From positions 7,814-71,813 of the forward strand of contig DATFMP010000001.1 of assembly GCA_035266845.1 (NCBI GenBank): 64,000 nucleotides of DNA, read 5' to 3'. Below the pieces are notes generated by a model. That model was not told the origin of the DNA. It saw nothing but the letters and a program-made list of their open reading frames with translations, and searched no databases. This document shows, piece after piece, positions 33,832 through 42,381 of this stretch (position 1 is its first letter; each line of letters starts with the position of its first letter). Position numbers and translations under genes: made by a program. The DNA is from DATFMP01 sp035266845 (GTDB lineage Bacteria; SAR324; JACQKK01).

Positions 33832-33983
33832 CGCAGGTATTGCAGCGCGCGCTCGCGCGCGGAGCGGATGTTGCGCGTCTCCATCTGCGTGCGCAGGTGT
33901 TGAAGCTGGTGGGCCAGGCGCTCGGTCAGATGCTCCCAGCCCGACGGCGAGGCCCGCAGCGCGGCGAGGAACTCGTGCTTGGG
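33832..33983 (-). pseudogene. Crp/Fnr-family regulator remnant
   Basis: A 152-bp stretch aligns without gaps to bases 37951-38102 of the intact Crp-family gene, with about 80% identity by eye (30 mismatches). It translates as PKHEFLAALRASPSGWEHLT and continues RLAHQLQHLRTQMETRNIRS, corresponding to the end of the sensor domain and the long dimerisation helix. Both the N-terminal nucleotide-binding fold and the C-terminal helix-turn-helix are missing. The frame upstream stops at once, and downstream it runs into unrelated Gly/Pro codons. It lies between two ABC-transporter operons on the same strand, upstream of the first. Confidence 0.8.
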
Positions 33984-34036
33984 TCAGGGGCGCAGGCGAG
34001 GCGGCTTCACCGGCGCAAGCGACACCCCGCTAGCGC

Positions 34037-35284
34037 TTAGCCCACCTTGAGGGCAGGCCACAGTTTGTGTCCCTGCAGATTGGAGGACATCCACCAGCCG
34101 CACAACGCCGCGACGAGCACCGCCGCCACCGGGGGAGCCAGCCAGTCCCACAACGTGAGCGAGATGGGCAGCGCCACGGATGCGGCCGCCAGCTGGAAGC
34201 CGCCGGCGGCAAAGGTCGCGGGATTGGTGCCGGGAAGGCTGGCGGGCACTGCGATGGCGACATGCGCCAGCAGCACGGCGCCCAGGCTGACGAGACCCAG
34301 GGCGATCAAGGCTCCCAGCAGGCCCTGGAAGCCCATCTCCGCGGCGATCTGCCGGCGCACCTGGGCGCGCGTCCAGCCGATTACGCGCAGGACGGCCAAA
34401 TCGCGGCGGCGCTCGATGAGAATCCCATAGACGAGCGTGGCCCCCAGTATCGCAGCGGCTGCAGCGCTGGCCGCGACGGCGACCGACCGGAAGCGGCCGA
34501 TGGTTTCCGACACGCCGCCGAAAAGCGCCAGCATCGTGCCGGGCGAAGTCACCGACACGCGGGGCATCCACGAGGCAATGCGGCTCTTCACCGTGCCTGT
34601 CTGGCCCATGTCGGCCAGTTTGAGGAACACCTGATTGACGAGGTCCGGCGGCAAATGCCCGAGTGTCCTGGCCTGGTTGATGTCCATGTAGAAGTTGCTG
34701 GCGACGATCTGGCTGCCTTGCTGGATGTCCACGACGCCCGTCACTGTGAACGATTCGCCGCCGATCTCTACGGTCGTGCCCGGCTTGAGCCGATAGAAGG
34801 CACCATAGTGCCGCTCGACCAGCACCTCCCGGGCACCGGGCTCGGGAAGGCTGCCCTGGATGAGCCAGTCGCGCACCCTCCCCGGTCCGAGCGGCGCGGC
34901 TTGCGGCCCCAACGGAATGCCGCTGATGGAAAAGAATCGGCCCTTCCCGAAGTTCCACAGCAGCACGAAGCCAGCGGCCTGGGTCACGCCCGGTTCCGAT
35001 GCCAGCCTGCGATACTCGGTGGCCGTGATCGTCTCGGCCGAGTAGGGCAGCATGATGCCCATGGCCTTGGGCACTGCGTTCCGGGTTGCGCTCCTCTGGA
35101 CGATCAGGTCGGCGCCGAGGTTGCGGAAGGGCACTGTCGCCAGCCCGACAAAGGCGCGGCCCAGCACATCGAGCGTGATCACCACCAGCACCGCGGTGGC
35201 AATGCCGCCGATGAACAGGGTGCTCCGCTTTCCATGGCACGCGATTTCGCCGCGGATGAATCGCAGATGAATGCGTTCGAGCAT
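34037..35284 (-). CDS. FtsX-family ABC permease (second permease of the Crp-linked system)
   Basis: A 415-residue permease with an N-terminal segment (STLFIGGIATAVLVVITLDV), a periplasmic domain and three C-terminal segments. The cytoplasmic coupling loop ERRRDLAVLRVIGWTRAQVR is typical of FtsX/MacB proteins. ATG 35284 is used; a GTG lies immediately before it. It is the last gene of the operon Crp, permease, ATPase, thioredoxin-like, permease, 5 nt after the thioredoxin-like gene. With the 415-residue permease at 36395 it probably forms a heterodimer. The final end lies about 50 nt before the Crp remnant. Cargo unknown. Confidence 0.9.
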   Translation of the reverse strand: MLERIHLRFIRGEIACHGKRSTLFIGGIATAVLVVITLDVLGRAFVGLATVPFRNLGADLIVQRSATRNAVPKAMGIMLPYSAETITATEYRRLASEPGVTQAAGFVLLWNFGKGRFFSISGIPLGPQAAPLGPGRVRDWLIQGSLPEPGAREVLVERHYGAFYRLKPGTTVEIGGESFTVTGVVDIQQGSQIVASNFYMDINQARTLGHLPPDLVNQVFLKLADMGQTGTVKSRIASWMPRVSVTSPGTMLALFGGVSETIGRFRSVAVAASAAAAAILGATLVYGILIERRRDLAVLRVIGWTRAQVRRQIAAEMGFQGLLGALIALGLVSLGAVLLAHVAIAVPASLPGTNPATFAAGGFQLAAASVALPISLTLWDWLAPPVAAVLVAALCGWWMSSNLQGHKLWPALKVG

Positions 35285-35289
35285 CACGG

Positions 35290-35721
35290 TTACTGTCCAG
35301 GCTTGCCCAGCCGCGCGTCGACCAGGGCCTTGAAATCGTCCACCGTCCAGGTGCCGTTGACCCCCGTGGGATCCACGGTCTTGGCGGGAAAATCCTTCAG
35401 CGTCACGGGGCTCCCGTCCGCGCGCTTGAACTGGTAGTTCCCGTTGATCACCAGCAGGATCGGAATGTGCCCTTTCAGCCCCAGGGCGCTGAGCCGCCGT
35501 TCGCCCTTGGGGCTTTCGGCGTCCAGCTCGATGATCCGGACGCGGCCGTGCAGCGCGGCCAGGTAGCTCCGCACCGGCTTGAGGGCATTGCGCACCGGCC
35601 AGTGGGGAAGCGCGATGATCTCCACCGTAGGCGGTGCCGCCAGGGCGATGGGAGGGCTCCCGGCCAGCGCGGCCGTGGTGGCAGCCGCCAGCGCGGCCAG
35701 GAACGATCTACGTGTCAGCAT
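35290..35721 (-). CDS. exported thioredoxin-like protein without active-site cysteines
   Basis: A 143-residue protein with a twin-arginine-like leader (LTRRSFLAALAAATTAALAG, cleavage near IALAAPP). The mature part resembles a thioredoxin fold: strand TVEIIALPHWPV at the usual active-site position, a helix, strand VRIIELDAE, and a GHIPILLVINGN turn with the probable cis-proline. The CxxC is replaced by HWPV and the protein contains no cysteine, so redox activity is unlikely. ATG 35721 has AAGGAT about 8 nt upstream and overlaps the ATPase gene by 14 nt. Probably an accessory periplasmic binding protein of the ABC system. Confidence 0.65.
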   Translation of the reverse strand: MLTRRSFLAALAAATTAALAGSPPIALAAPPTVEIIALPHWPVRNALKPVRSYLAALHGRVRIIELDAESPKGERRLSALGLKGHIPILLVINGNYQFKRADGSPVTLKDFPAKTVDPTGVNGTWTVDDFKALVDARLGKPGQ

Positions 35722-36382
35722 TGGTGATCCTTCCATCCTTCATTTCGATGACCCGGCTGGCTTTGGCCGCCACATCCGGGTCGTGCGTGACCATCAACAG
35801 CGTTGTGCCCTCCATGCGGCCCAGACCGATGATGAGGTCCAGTACGGCGGCGCCCGTCTCCTGGTCGAGATTGCCCGTGGGCTCGTCAGCGAGCAGGACG
35901 GCCGGGTTGTTCATCAGCGCCCGCGCGATGGCAACGCGCTGTTGCTCGCCGCCACTCAGTGCGCTTGGCCGGTGATCCATCCGGTTGCCAAGCCCGACAC
36001 GTTCCAACAGCCCGGTCGCCCGCACGCGCCGCTCCGACTCTGGCGTTGCCTCGAAGAAGGCCGGCAGCAGCACATTGTCCAGGGCGGTCAGCGATGGAAT
36101 CAGGTTGAACGCCTGGAACACGATCCCGATGGAATGCCGCCGCAAGGCAGCGGCTTGGCGATCCGCGACGCCAGCGACGTCCTGTCCCATGATGTGCACC
36201 TGCCCCTCGTCCGGACGTTCCAGGCCCGCAATGACGCCCAGCAGTGTGCTCTTTCCCGAGCCCGACTTGCCGATGATCGCCGTAAACTCTCCCTTCGGGA
36301 TGGCGAGGGAGACGCCGCGCAGCACTTCGAGAGCGCCGTAGCGTTTCTTCACCGCTTCCACGTGGATGGCCAGGTCAGTCAT
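35708..36382 (-). CDS. ABC transporter ATPase of the two-permease system
   Basis: A 224-residue LolD/MacB-type nucleotide-binding protein with Walker A GKSGSGKST, Q-loop VFQAFNLIP, signature LSGGEQQRVAIARAL, Walker B VLLADEP and H-loop THDPDV. It lies 12 nt downstream of one FtsX permease and overlaps the exported thioredoxin-like gene by 14 nt. It is not a recent duplicate of the ATPase at 32886: the N-terminus and linkers differ. It probably energises a heterodimer of the two 415-residue permeases. Confidence 0.96.
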   Translation of the reverse strand: MTDLAIHVEAVKKRYGALEVLRGVSLAIPKGEFTAIIGKSGSGKSTLLGVIAGLERPDEGQVHIMGQDVAGVADRQAAALRRHSIGIVFQAFNLIPSLTALDNVLLPAFFEATPESERRVRATGLLERVGLGNRMDHRPSALSGGEQQRVAIARALMNNPAVLLADEPTGNLDQETGAAVLDLIIGLGRMEGTTLLMVTHDPDVAAKASRVIEMKDGRITNADT

Positions 36383-36394
36383 GGTGGTTCTCGT

Positions 36395-37642
36395 TCACTC
36401 GCTTCGCAGGGATGTCCAAGGCGCTGGCCGTGGCAGGGCCAGGGCAGCGAATGCCGTCAGCCAGCCGATCAGCACGCCTCCCAACGCCGCAGCCGCCGCT
36501 ATGGACCACGAGAGGCGCACAGCGGCCGTGATGGTCTGTGTGCGGTTGATGGCCGCAGAGGGTATGAAGTGCGGTGTGGAGCTCAAGTCCCACGGCAGGT
36601 CGATGGTGATCGAGATGTGACCCAGGGCGATCGCGACGGCCAGAGCCACCCCGATTCCCACCCCCGCGCCCAACACGGCCAGCACCAAGTTCTCCACCAA
36701 CACCTGCCGGCGGATATGGCGCCATGGCCAGCCGATGGCCTGGAGCACGGCGATCTCCCGTCGCCGTTCCGTGACCGCCGAGGCCGTCGCCCGCAGCACG
36801 AACGCGGTCGCAAAGACGCTGATCACCAGGGCGATGATCAGCCCCATCCGCCTGGAGAGGAACATGACCCCGCTCAGCGCCTGACGGAACGAGAGCTCGC
36901 TGGACACCACGCCTTTTTTTCCGAGCAGCGCCTTGACCTTCGCGACGACCCCTTCCAACTGCTCCCGGTCGGCCTTCACCAGCACCAGGTTGCAGTCGTC
37001 CGCGTTGAACGGATACAACGCGCGTACCTCCGGCGCCGACGCAGCCAGACGCTGCGCCACCACGAGTGGCAGGTACACATCGGCCCGCACGACCTTGCCC
37101 GTGAGTGCCGCGTCCACGATCCCGGCGACGGGGAACCGTTCCCCGCCTACGGACAGCAGGTCTCCCACGCGGATATGGTTCTTGGTCGCAAAGTCGCTGT
37201 CGGCCAGAACGGCGCGGTCGTCACCATGGATCGCCTTGCCGGTGGTGAGCAGGCCACCGAGCCGTTTCAGGCCCACGTCATTGTCATCGATACCCAGCAC
37301 CGACTCGTAGCGATCCGGCTCCAGGTCCCAAAGGTAGACAGCCCGGGTCAGCGAGATCACGCCGGGAATGTGCCGGATGCGCGCGACGGTGGCCGCGGGC
37401 ACCAGGGCGTTGGGATGGGGGAACACCAGGCCTTCGAGCTTGGGAGGGATGTCACCCTGCACCTGGACGATCACGTCCGCCCCCACCGTCTGCACCGGCA
37501 CCAGGATGGCGCGCGCGTATGAGGTGGCGAGGGCCGTCATGACGACCACCGCCAGCACCGCCAGGGCGATACTGATCATCGTCACCAGCGACCGGCCGCG
37601 TCGAAACAGGAGCTCGCTGACTGCGTACCGCAGCACTTCCAT
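36395..37642 (-). CDS. FtsX-family ABC permease (first permease of the Crp-linked system)
   Basis: A 415-residue permease: TM1 (LVTMISIALAVLAVVVMTAL), a periplasmic domain of about 210 residues, then three segments with the coupling loop ERRREIAVLQAIGWPWRHIR. ATG 37642 (MEVLRYAVSELLFRRG) follows a GAGG ribosome site at good spacing; a longer frame from 37720 is less likely. It is the first transport gene after the Crp regulator, with 130 nt between them. It is a paralogue of the permease at 34037, of the same length. Confidence 0.91.
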   Translation of the reverse strand: MEVLRYAVSELLFRRGRSLVTMISIALAVLAVVVMTALATSYARAILVPVQTVGADVIVQVQGDIPPKLEGLVFPHPNALVPAATVARIRHIPGVISLTRAVYLWDLEPDRYESVLGIDDNDVGLKRLGGLLTTGKAIHGDDRAVLADSDFATKNHIRVGDLLSVGGERFPVAGIVDAALTGKVVRADVYLPLVVAQRLAASAPEVRALYPFNADDCNLVLVKADREQLEGVVAKVKALLGKKGVVSSELSFRQALSGVMFLSRRMGLIIALVISVFATAFVLRATASAVTERRREIAVLQAIGWPWRHIRRQVLVENLVLAVLGAGVGIGVALAVAIALGHISITIDLPWDLSSTPHFIPSAAINRTQTITAAVRLSWSIAAAAALGGVLIGWLTAFAALALPRPAPWTSLRSE

Positions 37643-37772
37643 GTTGCGTGCCTCGCGTGCGGCTTTCGCCCATAAGACGGGAATCCTACGGGGCGCGTTG
37701 CCCGGGTTCCGTTCAGTCATGATCCAGAACCCAAGCATACCGCTGCACTCGCGCAGAACCGTATGATTGCGA

Positions 37773-38405
37773 TCATATGGACTGCGACTTCTCGAGCACG
37801 ATGGTGTTCCTGTTGCGGACGATCGCGCCCTCGCCTTCGAGCCTGGCCAAGGTGCGATACAGGGCCTCGCGGCTCAGCCCCAGCTCCGCGGCCAGGTCCT
37901 GCAGATCGCCCTCGATGCGGACGATCCGCTCTGTTGCGTCCGCATTGAGTCGCAAGAATTGGAGCACCCGCTCGCGCGCCGACCGGATGTTGCGCAGCTC
38001 CATCTGCGTGCGGAGCCGTTGAAGCTGGTGGGCCAACCGGGAGGTCACGTATTCCCAGCCCGAGGGCGTTGCCCGCAGCGCGGTCAGGAATTGCTGCTTC
38101 GGATACGCCCGCACCCGGGCCTGCGAGGCCGCCACGGCATCGCAATGGTAGATATCGGCAAACAGGCTGGATTCGGCGAAGAGCTCACCCTCTCGTGCCG
38201 TGTACAGAACGACCAAGTGATCATCAAGGGTGCGCCGTTCCATCCGCAATCGTCCCGCCAGCACCTCGTATATGGTGGAAACGACCTCACCTTGCCGAAA
38301 CAGGTACTCGTTGCGGGACAGCTTGCGCACATGAGCCAGCGGCTCCAGCGTGCCGCGAAGGGGTTCCGCATACCACATGGCGATATCCACGGGTGACGTG
38401 GCCAA
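37773..38405 (-). CDS. Crp/Fnr-family transcriptional regulator
   Basis: A 210-residue regulator. An N-terminal cNMP-binding-like domain (EYLFRQGEVVSTIYEVLAGR, REGELFAESSLFADIYHCD) is followed by a dimerisation helix (RLAHQLQRLRTQMELRNIRS) and a winged helix (LQDLAAELGLSREALYRTLA). The N-terminal iron-sulfur cysteines of Fnr are absent and only one Cys is seen, so oxygen sensing by a cluster is unlikely. It heads the two-permease ABC operon and probably controls it. A perfect inverted repeat, ATGAGA-TTGT-TCTCAT, lies 28 nt upstream of the start codon. Confidence 0.93.
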   Translation of the reverse strand: MATSPVDIAMWYAEPLRGTLEPLAHVRKLSRNEYLFRQGEVVSTIYEVLAGRLRMERRTLDDHLVVLYTAREGELFAESSLFADIYHCDAVAASQARVRAYPKQQFLTALRATPSGWEYVTSRLAHQLQRLRTQMELRNIRSARERVLQFLRLNADATERIVRIEGDLQDLAAELGLSREALYRTLARLEGEGAIVRNRNTIVLEKSQSI

Positions 38406-38433
38406 GACAGGGGCTGATCCAGTCTGATCGCGA

Positions 38434-38449
38434 ATGAGATTGTTCTCAT
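38434..38449. promoter_or_regulatory. candidate Crp-family operator
   Basis: ATGAGA and TCTCAT form perfect 6-bp arms around a 4-bp centre. The spacing resembles Fnr-type sites (TTGAT-N4-ATCAA) with different half-site bases. Its position 28 nt before the regulator gene suggests autoregulation. Confidence 0.5.
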
Positions 38450-38539
38450 CGCCACAAACGATAGTCCCAGATTCTACAACGAGCCGCCAAGGGGTGCTTG
38501 ACGCAGGTCACCCCGGGCATCCGACTGCGGCACGTCCCG

Positions 38540-38555
38540 CGACCCCCTTGGGTCG
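38540..38555. repeat. short inverted repeat upstream of the acs promoter
   Basis: CGACCC-CCTT-GGGTCG is a perfect 6-bp dyad just upstream of the -35 box for acs. It could be a regulatory site or a chance GC palindrome. Confidence 0.3.
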
Positions 38556-38575
38556 GGCGCGCACCGGGCGGCGGT

Positions 38576-38604
38576 TTGAAAATCCCCGGTGCTTTGAGTA
38601 GGCT
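38576..38604 (+). promoter_or_regulatory. candidate sigma70-type promoter for acs
   Basis: TTGAAA and TAGGCT are 17 bases apart, giving a leader of about 145 nt before the acs start codon. Apart from this, the two dyads and a stretch of low-complexity GC, the 348-nt gap between the Crp gene and acs shows no gene. Confidence 0.5.
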
Positions 38605-38753
38605 AACGCCCATTATCGCAGGATAGCGTGTCGGCGACGCGCCTGGAGCGGCGCCGGCGTTCCGAACGGTGGCAACGCAGCCGCGGCCGGCAGAGGGAGG
38701 TCCGTAGCTGTCTGGGGGCCCACCCGCCTATTTCGATCGCCCACGGGGGAACC

Positions 38754-40706
38754 ATGAGCGAACAAGTCATCCCGGTGCCTGCAGATTTTCCTCGTCCCGG
38801 CACGATGGACGAGGCGACCTACCAGAAGCTGTACAAGGAGTCCGTGGAAGACCCCGAGGGGTTCTGGGGCCGCATGGCGGAGCGCATCACCTGGTTCAAG
38901 AAGTGGGACAAGGTGCTGGAGCACGACTTCAAAGAAGGCAAGCACGCCTGGTTCCTCGGCGGCAAGCTGAACGCCTCGTACAACTGCCTGGACCGGCACC
39001 TGGACGGCCCGCTGCGCGATCAGCCCGCGCTGATCTGGGAGGGCGACGACCCCAACCAGAGCAGGACGTACACCTACGCCCAACTGCACAAGGAAGTGTG
39101 CCGCTTCGCCAACGTGCTGAAGAAGCACGGCGTGAAGAAGGGCGACCGGGTCACGGTCTACCTGCCGATGGTGATCGAGCTGCCGGTGGCCATGCTGGCC
39201 TGCGCCCGCATCGGGGCCATCCACTCGGTGATCTTCGGCGGTTTCAGCGCCGATTCCATCGCGGACCGCATCCACGATGCGGAGAGCGACTTCATGATCA
39301 CGGCGGATGAGGGCGTGCGCGGCAACCGCAAGATTCCGCTCAAGGCCATCGCGGACGATGCCATGAACAAGGCGCCGGTCATCCGCACCTGCATGGTGGT
39401 CAAGCGCACCGGCGGCGACGTGGCCATGAAGGCTGGCCGGGACGTGTGGTGGCACGAGGAGATGGCGGCGGCGGACATTTCAGACGATTGTCCGGCCGAG
39501 CCCATGGATGCGGAGGATCCGCTGTTCATCCTGTACACCTCCGGCTCCACCGGCAAGCCCAAGGGCGTGCTGCACACCACCGGCGGGTACATGGTCTACA
39601 CCGCGCTCTCCCACCAGCACGTGTTCGACTACCAGAAGGGCGACGTGTACTGGTGTACGGCGGACATCGGCTGGATCACGGGCCACAGCTACATCCTGTA
39701 CGGCCCGCTGGCCAACGGTGCCATCAGCGTGATGTTCGAGGGCGTGCCCAACTATCCGGACGCCGGACGCTTCTGGGACGTGTGCGACAAGCACAAGGTG
39801 AACATCTTCTACACCGCCCCCACGGCCATCCGCGCCCTCATGCGCGAGGGCGACGCCCCGGTCACCAAGCGCAAGCTGGATACGCTGCGCCTGCTGGGCA
39901 CCGTGGGCGAGCCCATCAACCCGGAAGCGTGGATGTGGTACTACCGCGTGGTGGGCAAGAGCCGCCTTCCCGTCGTGGATACGTGGTGGCAAACGGAGAC
40001 GGGCGGCATCCTCATCACGCCGCTGCCCGGCTGCACGCCGCTCAAGCCCGGCTCGGCCACGCGGCCCTTCCTGGGCATCCGGCCCGTGCTGGTGGATCAC
40101 GAAGGCAAGCGCATCGAGGGCGAAGGCGAGGGCAACCTGTGCATCGAGTTCCCCTGGCCGGGCCTCATGCGGCGGGTCTATGGGGACGACGCCCGCTTCA
40201 AGAACACGTACTTCGTGCAGTTCCCCGGCTACTACTTCTCCGGCGATGGCGCCCGGCGCGACCAGGACGGCTACTACTGGCTGCTGGGTCGCGTGGACGA
40301 CGTCATCAATGTGTCGGGGCACCGCCTGGGCACCGCGGAGGTGGAATCCGCGCTGGTCTCGCACCCGGCCGTGGCGGAGGCCGCCGTGGTGGGCATGCCC
40401 CACGACATCAAGGGTCAGGGCATCTACGCCTACGTGACGCTCAAGGTGGGGCAGCAGGAGAGCGAGGAGCTGCGCCAGGAGCTGATCAAGCACGTGCGCC
40501 ATGAGATCAGCCCCATCGCCACGCCGGACGTGATCCAGTGGGCCCCCGCACTGCCCAAGACCCGCAGCGGCAAGATCATGCGCCGCATCCTGCGCAAGAT
40601 CGCCGCCAACGACGTGGAGCACGTGGGCGACACCACCACCCTGGCCGATCCCACCGTGGTGCAGTCACTGGTGGACAACCGGCACTCCAACAACGCGAAG
40701 TCGTAG
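38754..40706 (+). CDS. acs: acetyl-CoA synthetase (AMP-forming)
   Basis: Activates acetate to acetyl-CoA through acetyl-AMP in the cytoplasm. The 650-residue length is exactly typical. Motifs: the ANL P-loop YTSGSTGKPKG near residue 260, TWWQTETGG, YFSGDGARRDQDGYYWLLGR, NVSGHRLGTAEVES and the acetylation-prone lysine K607 in PKTRSGKIMRR. ATG 38754 (MSEQVIPVPADFP) follows GGGGGA. Expression is probably from the promoter at 38576-38604. It runs divergently from the Crp-family gene, which could regulate both. No acetate permease or deacetylase is nearby. Confidence 0.98.
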   Translation: MSEQVIPVPADFPRPGTMDEATYQKLYKESVEDPEGFWGRMAERITWFKKWDKVLEHDFKEGKHAWFLGGKLNASYNCLDRHLDGPLRDQPALIWEGDDPNQSRTYTYAQLHKEVCRFANVLKKHGVKKGDRVTVYLPMVIELPVAMLACARIGAIHSVIFGGFSADSIADRIHDAESDFMITADEGVRGNRKIPLKAIADDAMNKAPVIRTCMVVKRTGGDVAMKAGRDVWWHEEMAAADISDDCPAEPMDAEDPLFILYTSGSTGKPKGVLHTTGGYMVYTALSHQHVFDYQKGDVYWCTADIGWITGHSYILYGPLANGAISVMFEGVPNYPDAGRFWDVCDKHKVNIFYTAPTAIRALMREGDAPVTKRKLDTLRLLGTVGEPINPEAWMWYYRVVGKSRLPVVDTWWQTETGGILITPLPGCTPLKPGSATRPFLGIRPVLVDHEGKRIEGEGEGNLCIEFPWPGLMRRVYGDDARFKNTYFVQFPGYYFSGDGARRDQDGYYWLLGRVDDVINVSGHRLGTAEVESALVSHPAVAEAAVVGMPHDIKGQGIYAYVTLKVGQQESEELRQELIKHVRHEISPIATPDVIQWAPALPKTRSGKIMRRILRKIAANDVEHVGDTTTLADPTVVQSLVDNRHSNNAKS

Positions 40707-40758
40707 GCGGTGTGTTGAAAAGCAGTTCGGCCATGGTGGCCTTGCCCCCTTACCTCCA

Positions 40759-40779
40759 CCAGGGAGCCTCGCTCCCTGG
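40759..40779 (+). terminator. hairpin downstream of acs
   Basis: CCAGGGAGC, a 3-nt loop and GCTCCCTGG form a perfect 9-bp stem 52 nt after the acs stop. There is no T-run behind it. The remaining 40707-40972 interval shows repeated CCTTGCCCCC tracts but no gene. Confidence 0.5.
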
Positions 40780-40972
40780 ACTCTGCCTACGGGCGAGGCC
40801 GCGCGAACCTTGGTCCGGATTCATGGCGGGGGCGTGGGTGCCCTTGCCCCCACCATAGATTTCTCGTGGTCGTCAAACGGTCAAGCCGCTTGAAGACCCA
40901 TTTCTAAACAAAACCCAGGCCAGGGTCGCCGCGCCGCTCCCCCAACGTAGGGGCGGCGCTTCAGTTGTGCCC

Positions 40973-42223
40973 TCACAGCACCAGGGCCCCGGCCCCGGCG
41001 CTGAGCAGCACCACCAGCCAGGGCGGCATGCGCCACAGCGCCAGCAGCGCGAAGGCGGCCAGCGCCAACGCGAACTCGCGCGGCGAGCGCACGCCGGCGG
41101 TCCACACCGGATCGTACAGCGCGGCGGCCAGCAGTCCCACCACCACGGCATTGACCCCCCGCAGGGCCGCCTGGGCCCCGCGCCACTGCCGCACCGCATC
41201 CCAGAAGGGCAGCGCGCCGTATACCAGCAGGAAGGACGGCGCGAAGATTGCCACCAGGGCCACCACGCCCAGCAGGGTGCTGTCCCAGAAGCCCGGCGGG
41301 GCGGCGCCCGGGGTCTGCAGCGCGGCCCCCAGGTATGCGGAGAAGGTGAACAGCGGACCCGGCAGGGCCTGTGCAGCGCCGTAGCCGGCCAGGAAGGTAT
41401 CGCGGCTCACCCAACCCGGCGGTACGACGACCTCCTGCAGCAGCGGCAGCACCACGTGGCCCCCGCCGAACACCAGCGATCCCACGCGATAGAAGCGGCT
41501 GGCCAGGGCTACCGTGGTGCTGGGCCAAGCCAGCTCCACCAGCGGCAGCAGCGCCAGGCCCAACGCGAACAGCACCAGCAGTGCGGCCCCCAGCCGCCGA
41601 CTGAGGCCCGCCCAGGGCGTGTGGGAGATATTGGGCAGCGCGTCCGTGCGCAGGAGGGCCCAGCCCAGCAGGCCGCCCGCCACGATGGCGCCCGTCTGTG
41701 CCAGCACGCCCGGCCACAGCGAGACGGCCCCGGCGGCCAACAGGGCCAGCGTGCCGCGCGGGCGATCGGGCGCCAGGTTGCGCGCCATGCCCCACACGGC
41801 CTGGGCCACCACGGCCACCGCCACGATCTTGAGGCCCTGCAGCAGCCCGTGCGGCACGGCTCCCGCCAACTCTGCGACACCGAACGCGAAGGCAATCATG
41901 AGTGCGGCGGAGGGAAGCGCGAAGCCCAGCCAAGCCGCCAGTCCGCCCCACAGGCCTGCGCGGGCGATGCCGATGCCCATGTGCACCTGCGTGCTCGCCG
42001 GGCCGGGCAGGAACTGGCACAGCGCCACCAGATCTGCGAAGGCGCCCTCGTCCAGCCAGCGCCGCCGCACGACGTACGTCTCGCGGTAGTAGCCCAGGTG
42101 CGCCACGGGGCCACCGAAGGAGGTCAGGCCCAGCAGCAGGGAGGTGCGCAGCACCTCCAGCACACGGGCCGCCTTGGACCCGGGCGGGGGTGCCGGTGCG
42201 GCGGTGGAGGCGGAGGCTTCCAT
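40973..42223 (-). CDS. chrA: chromate transporter (ChrA family)
   Basis: A 416-residue inner-membrane protein made of two homologous CHR halves. The first contains SFGGPVAHLGYYRETYV and CQFLPGPASTQVHMGIG; the second has VFGGGHVVLPLLQEVVVPPG and GAAQALPGPLFTFSAYLG. About ten to twelve membrane segments are predicted. Members expel chromate, although many chromosomal copies have no proven substrate. ATG 42223 (MEASASTAAPAPP) is preferred over the longer frame. It is the last gene of a long co-directional row, 158 nt beyond the etfB-like gene, so it may have its own promoter. Confidence 0.92.
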   Translation of the reverse strand: MEASASTAAPAPPPGSKAARVLEVLRTSLLLGLTSFGGPVAHLGYYRETYVVRRRWLDEGAFADLVALCQFLPGPASTQVHMGIGIARAGLWGGLAAWLGFALPSAALMIAFAFGVAELAGAVPHGLLQGLKIVAVAVVAQAVWGMARNLAPDRPRGTLALLAAGAVSLWPGVLAQTGAIVAGGLLGWALLRTDALPNISHTPWAGLSRRLGAALLVLFALGLALLPLVELAWPSTTVALASRFYRVGSLVFGGGHVVLPLLQEVVVPPGWVSRDTFLAGYGAAQALPGPLFTFSAYLGAALQTPGAAPPGFWDSTLLGVVALVAIFAPSFLLVYGALPFWDAVRQWRGAQAALRGVNAVVVGLLAAALYDPVWTAGVRSPREFALALAAFALLALWRMPPWLVVLLSAGAGALVL

Positions 42224-42381
42224 CGGTACTCCGGTGGTGCGACGTGCGTAGTAGCGATGTGCAGCCCCTCGCACCGTATGGCGCCGAAGGGTGCAGCCGG
42301 AGCCGTCCGTATTGCCGCCAAGGCGGTCAGCTCCCTTTGGCGCGGCAGGAGGTCTGCTCCGAGGCCCCCTTGGGGCGTGGC

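Noticed and set aside
40737..40856. Repeated CCTTGCCCCC tracts downstream of acs as a mobile element
   Set aside because: Only short similar tracts, no coherent terminal repeats or duplicated target site; more likely GC-rich intergenic sequence.
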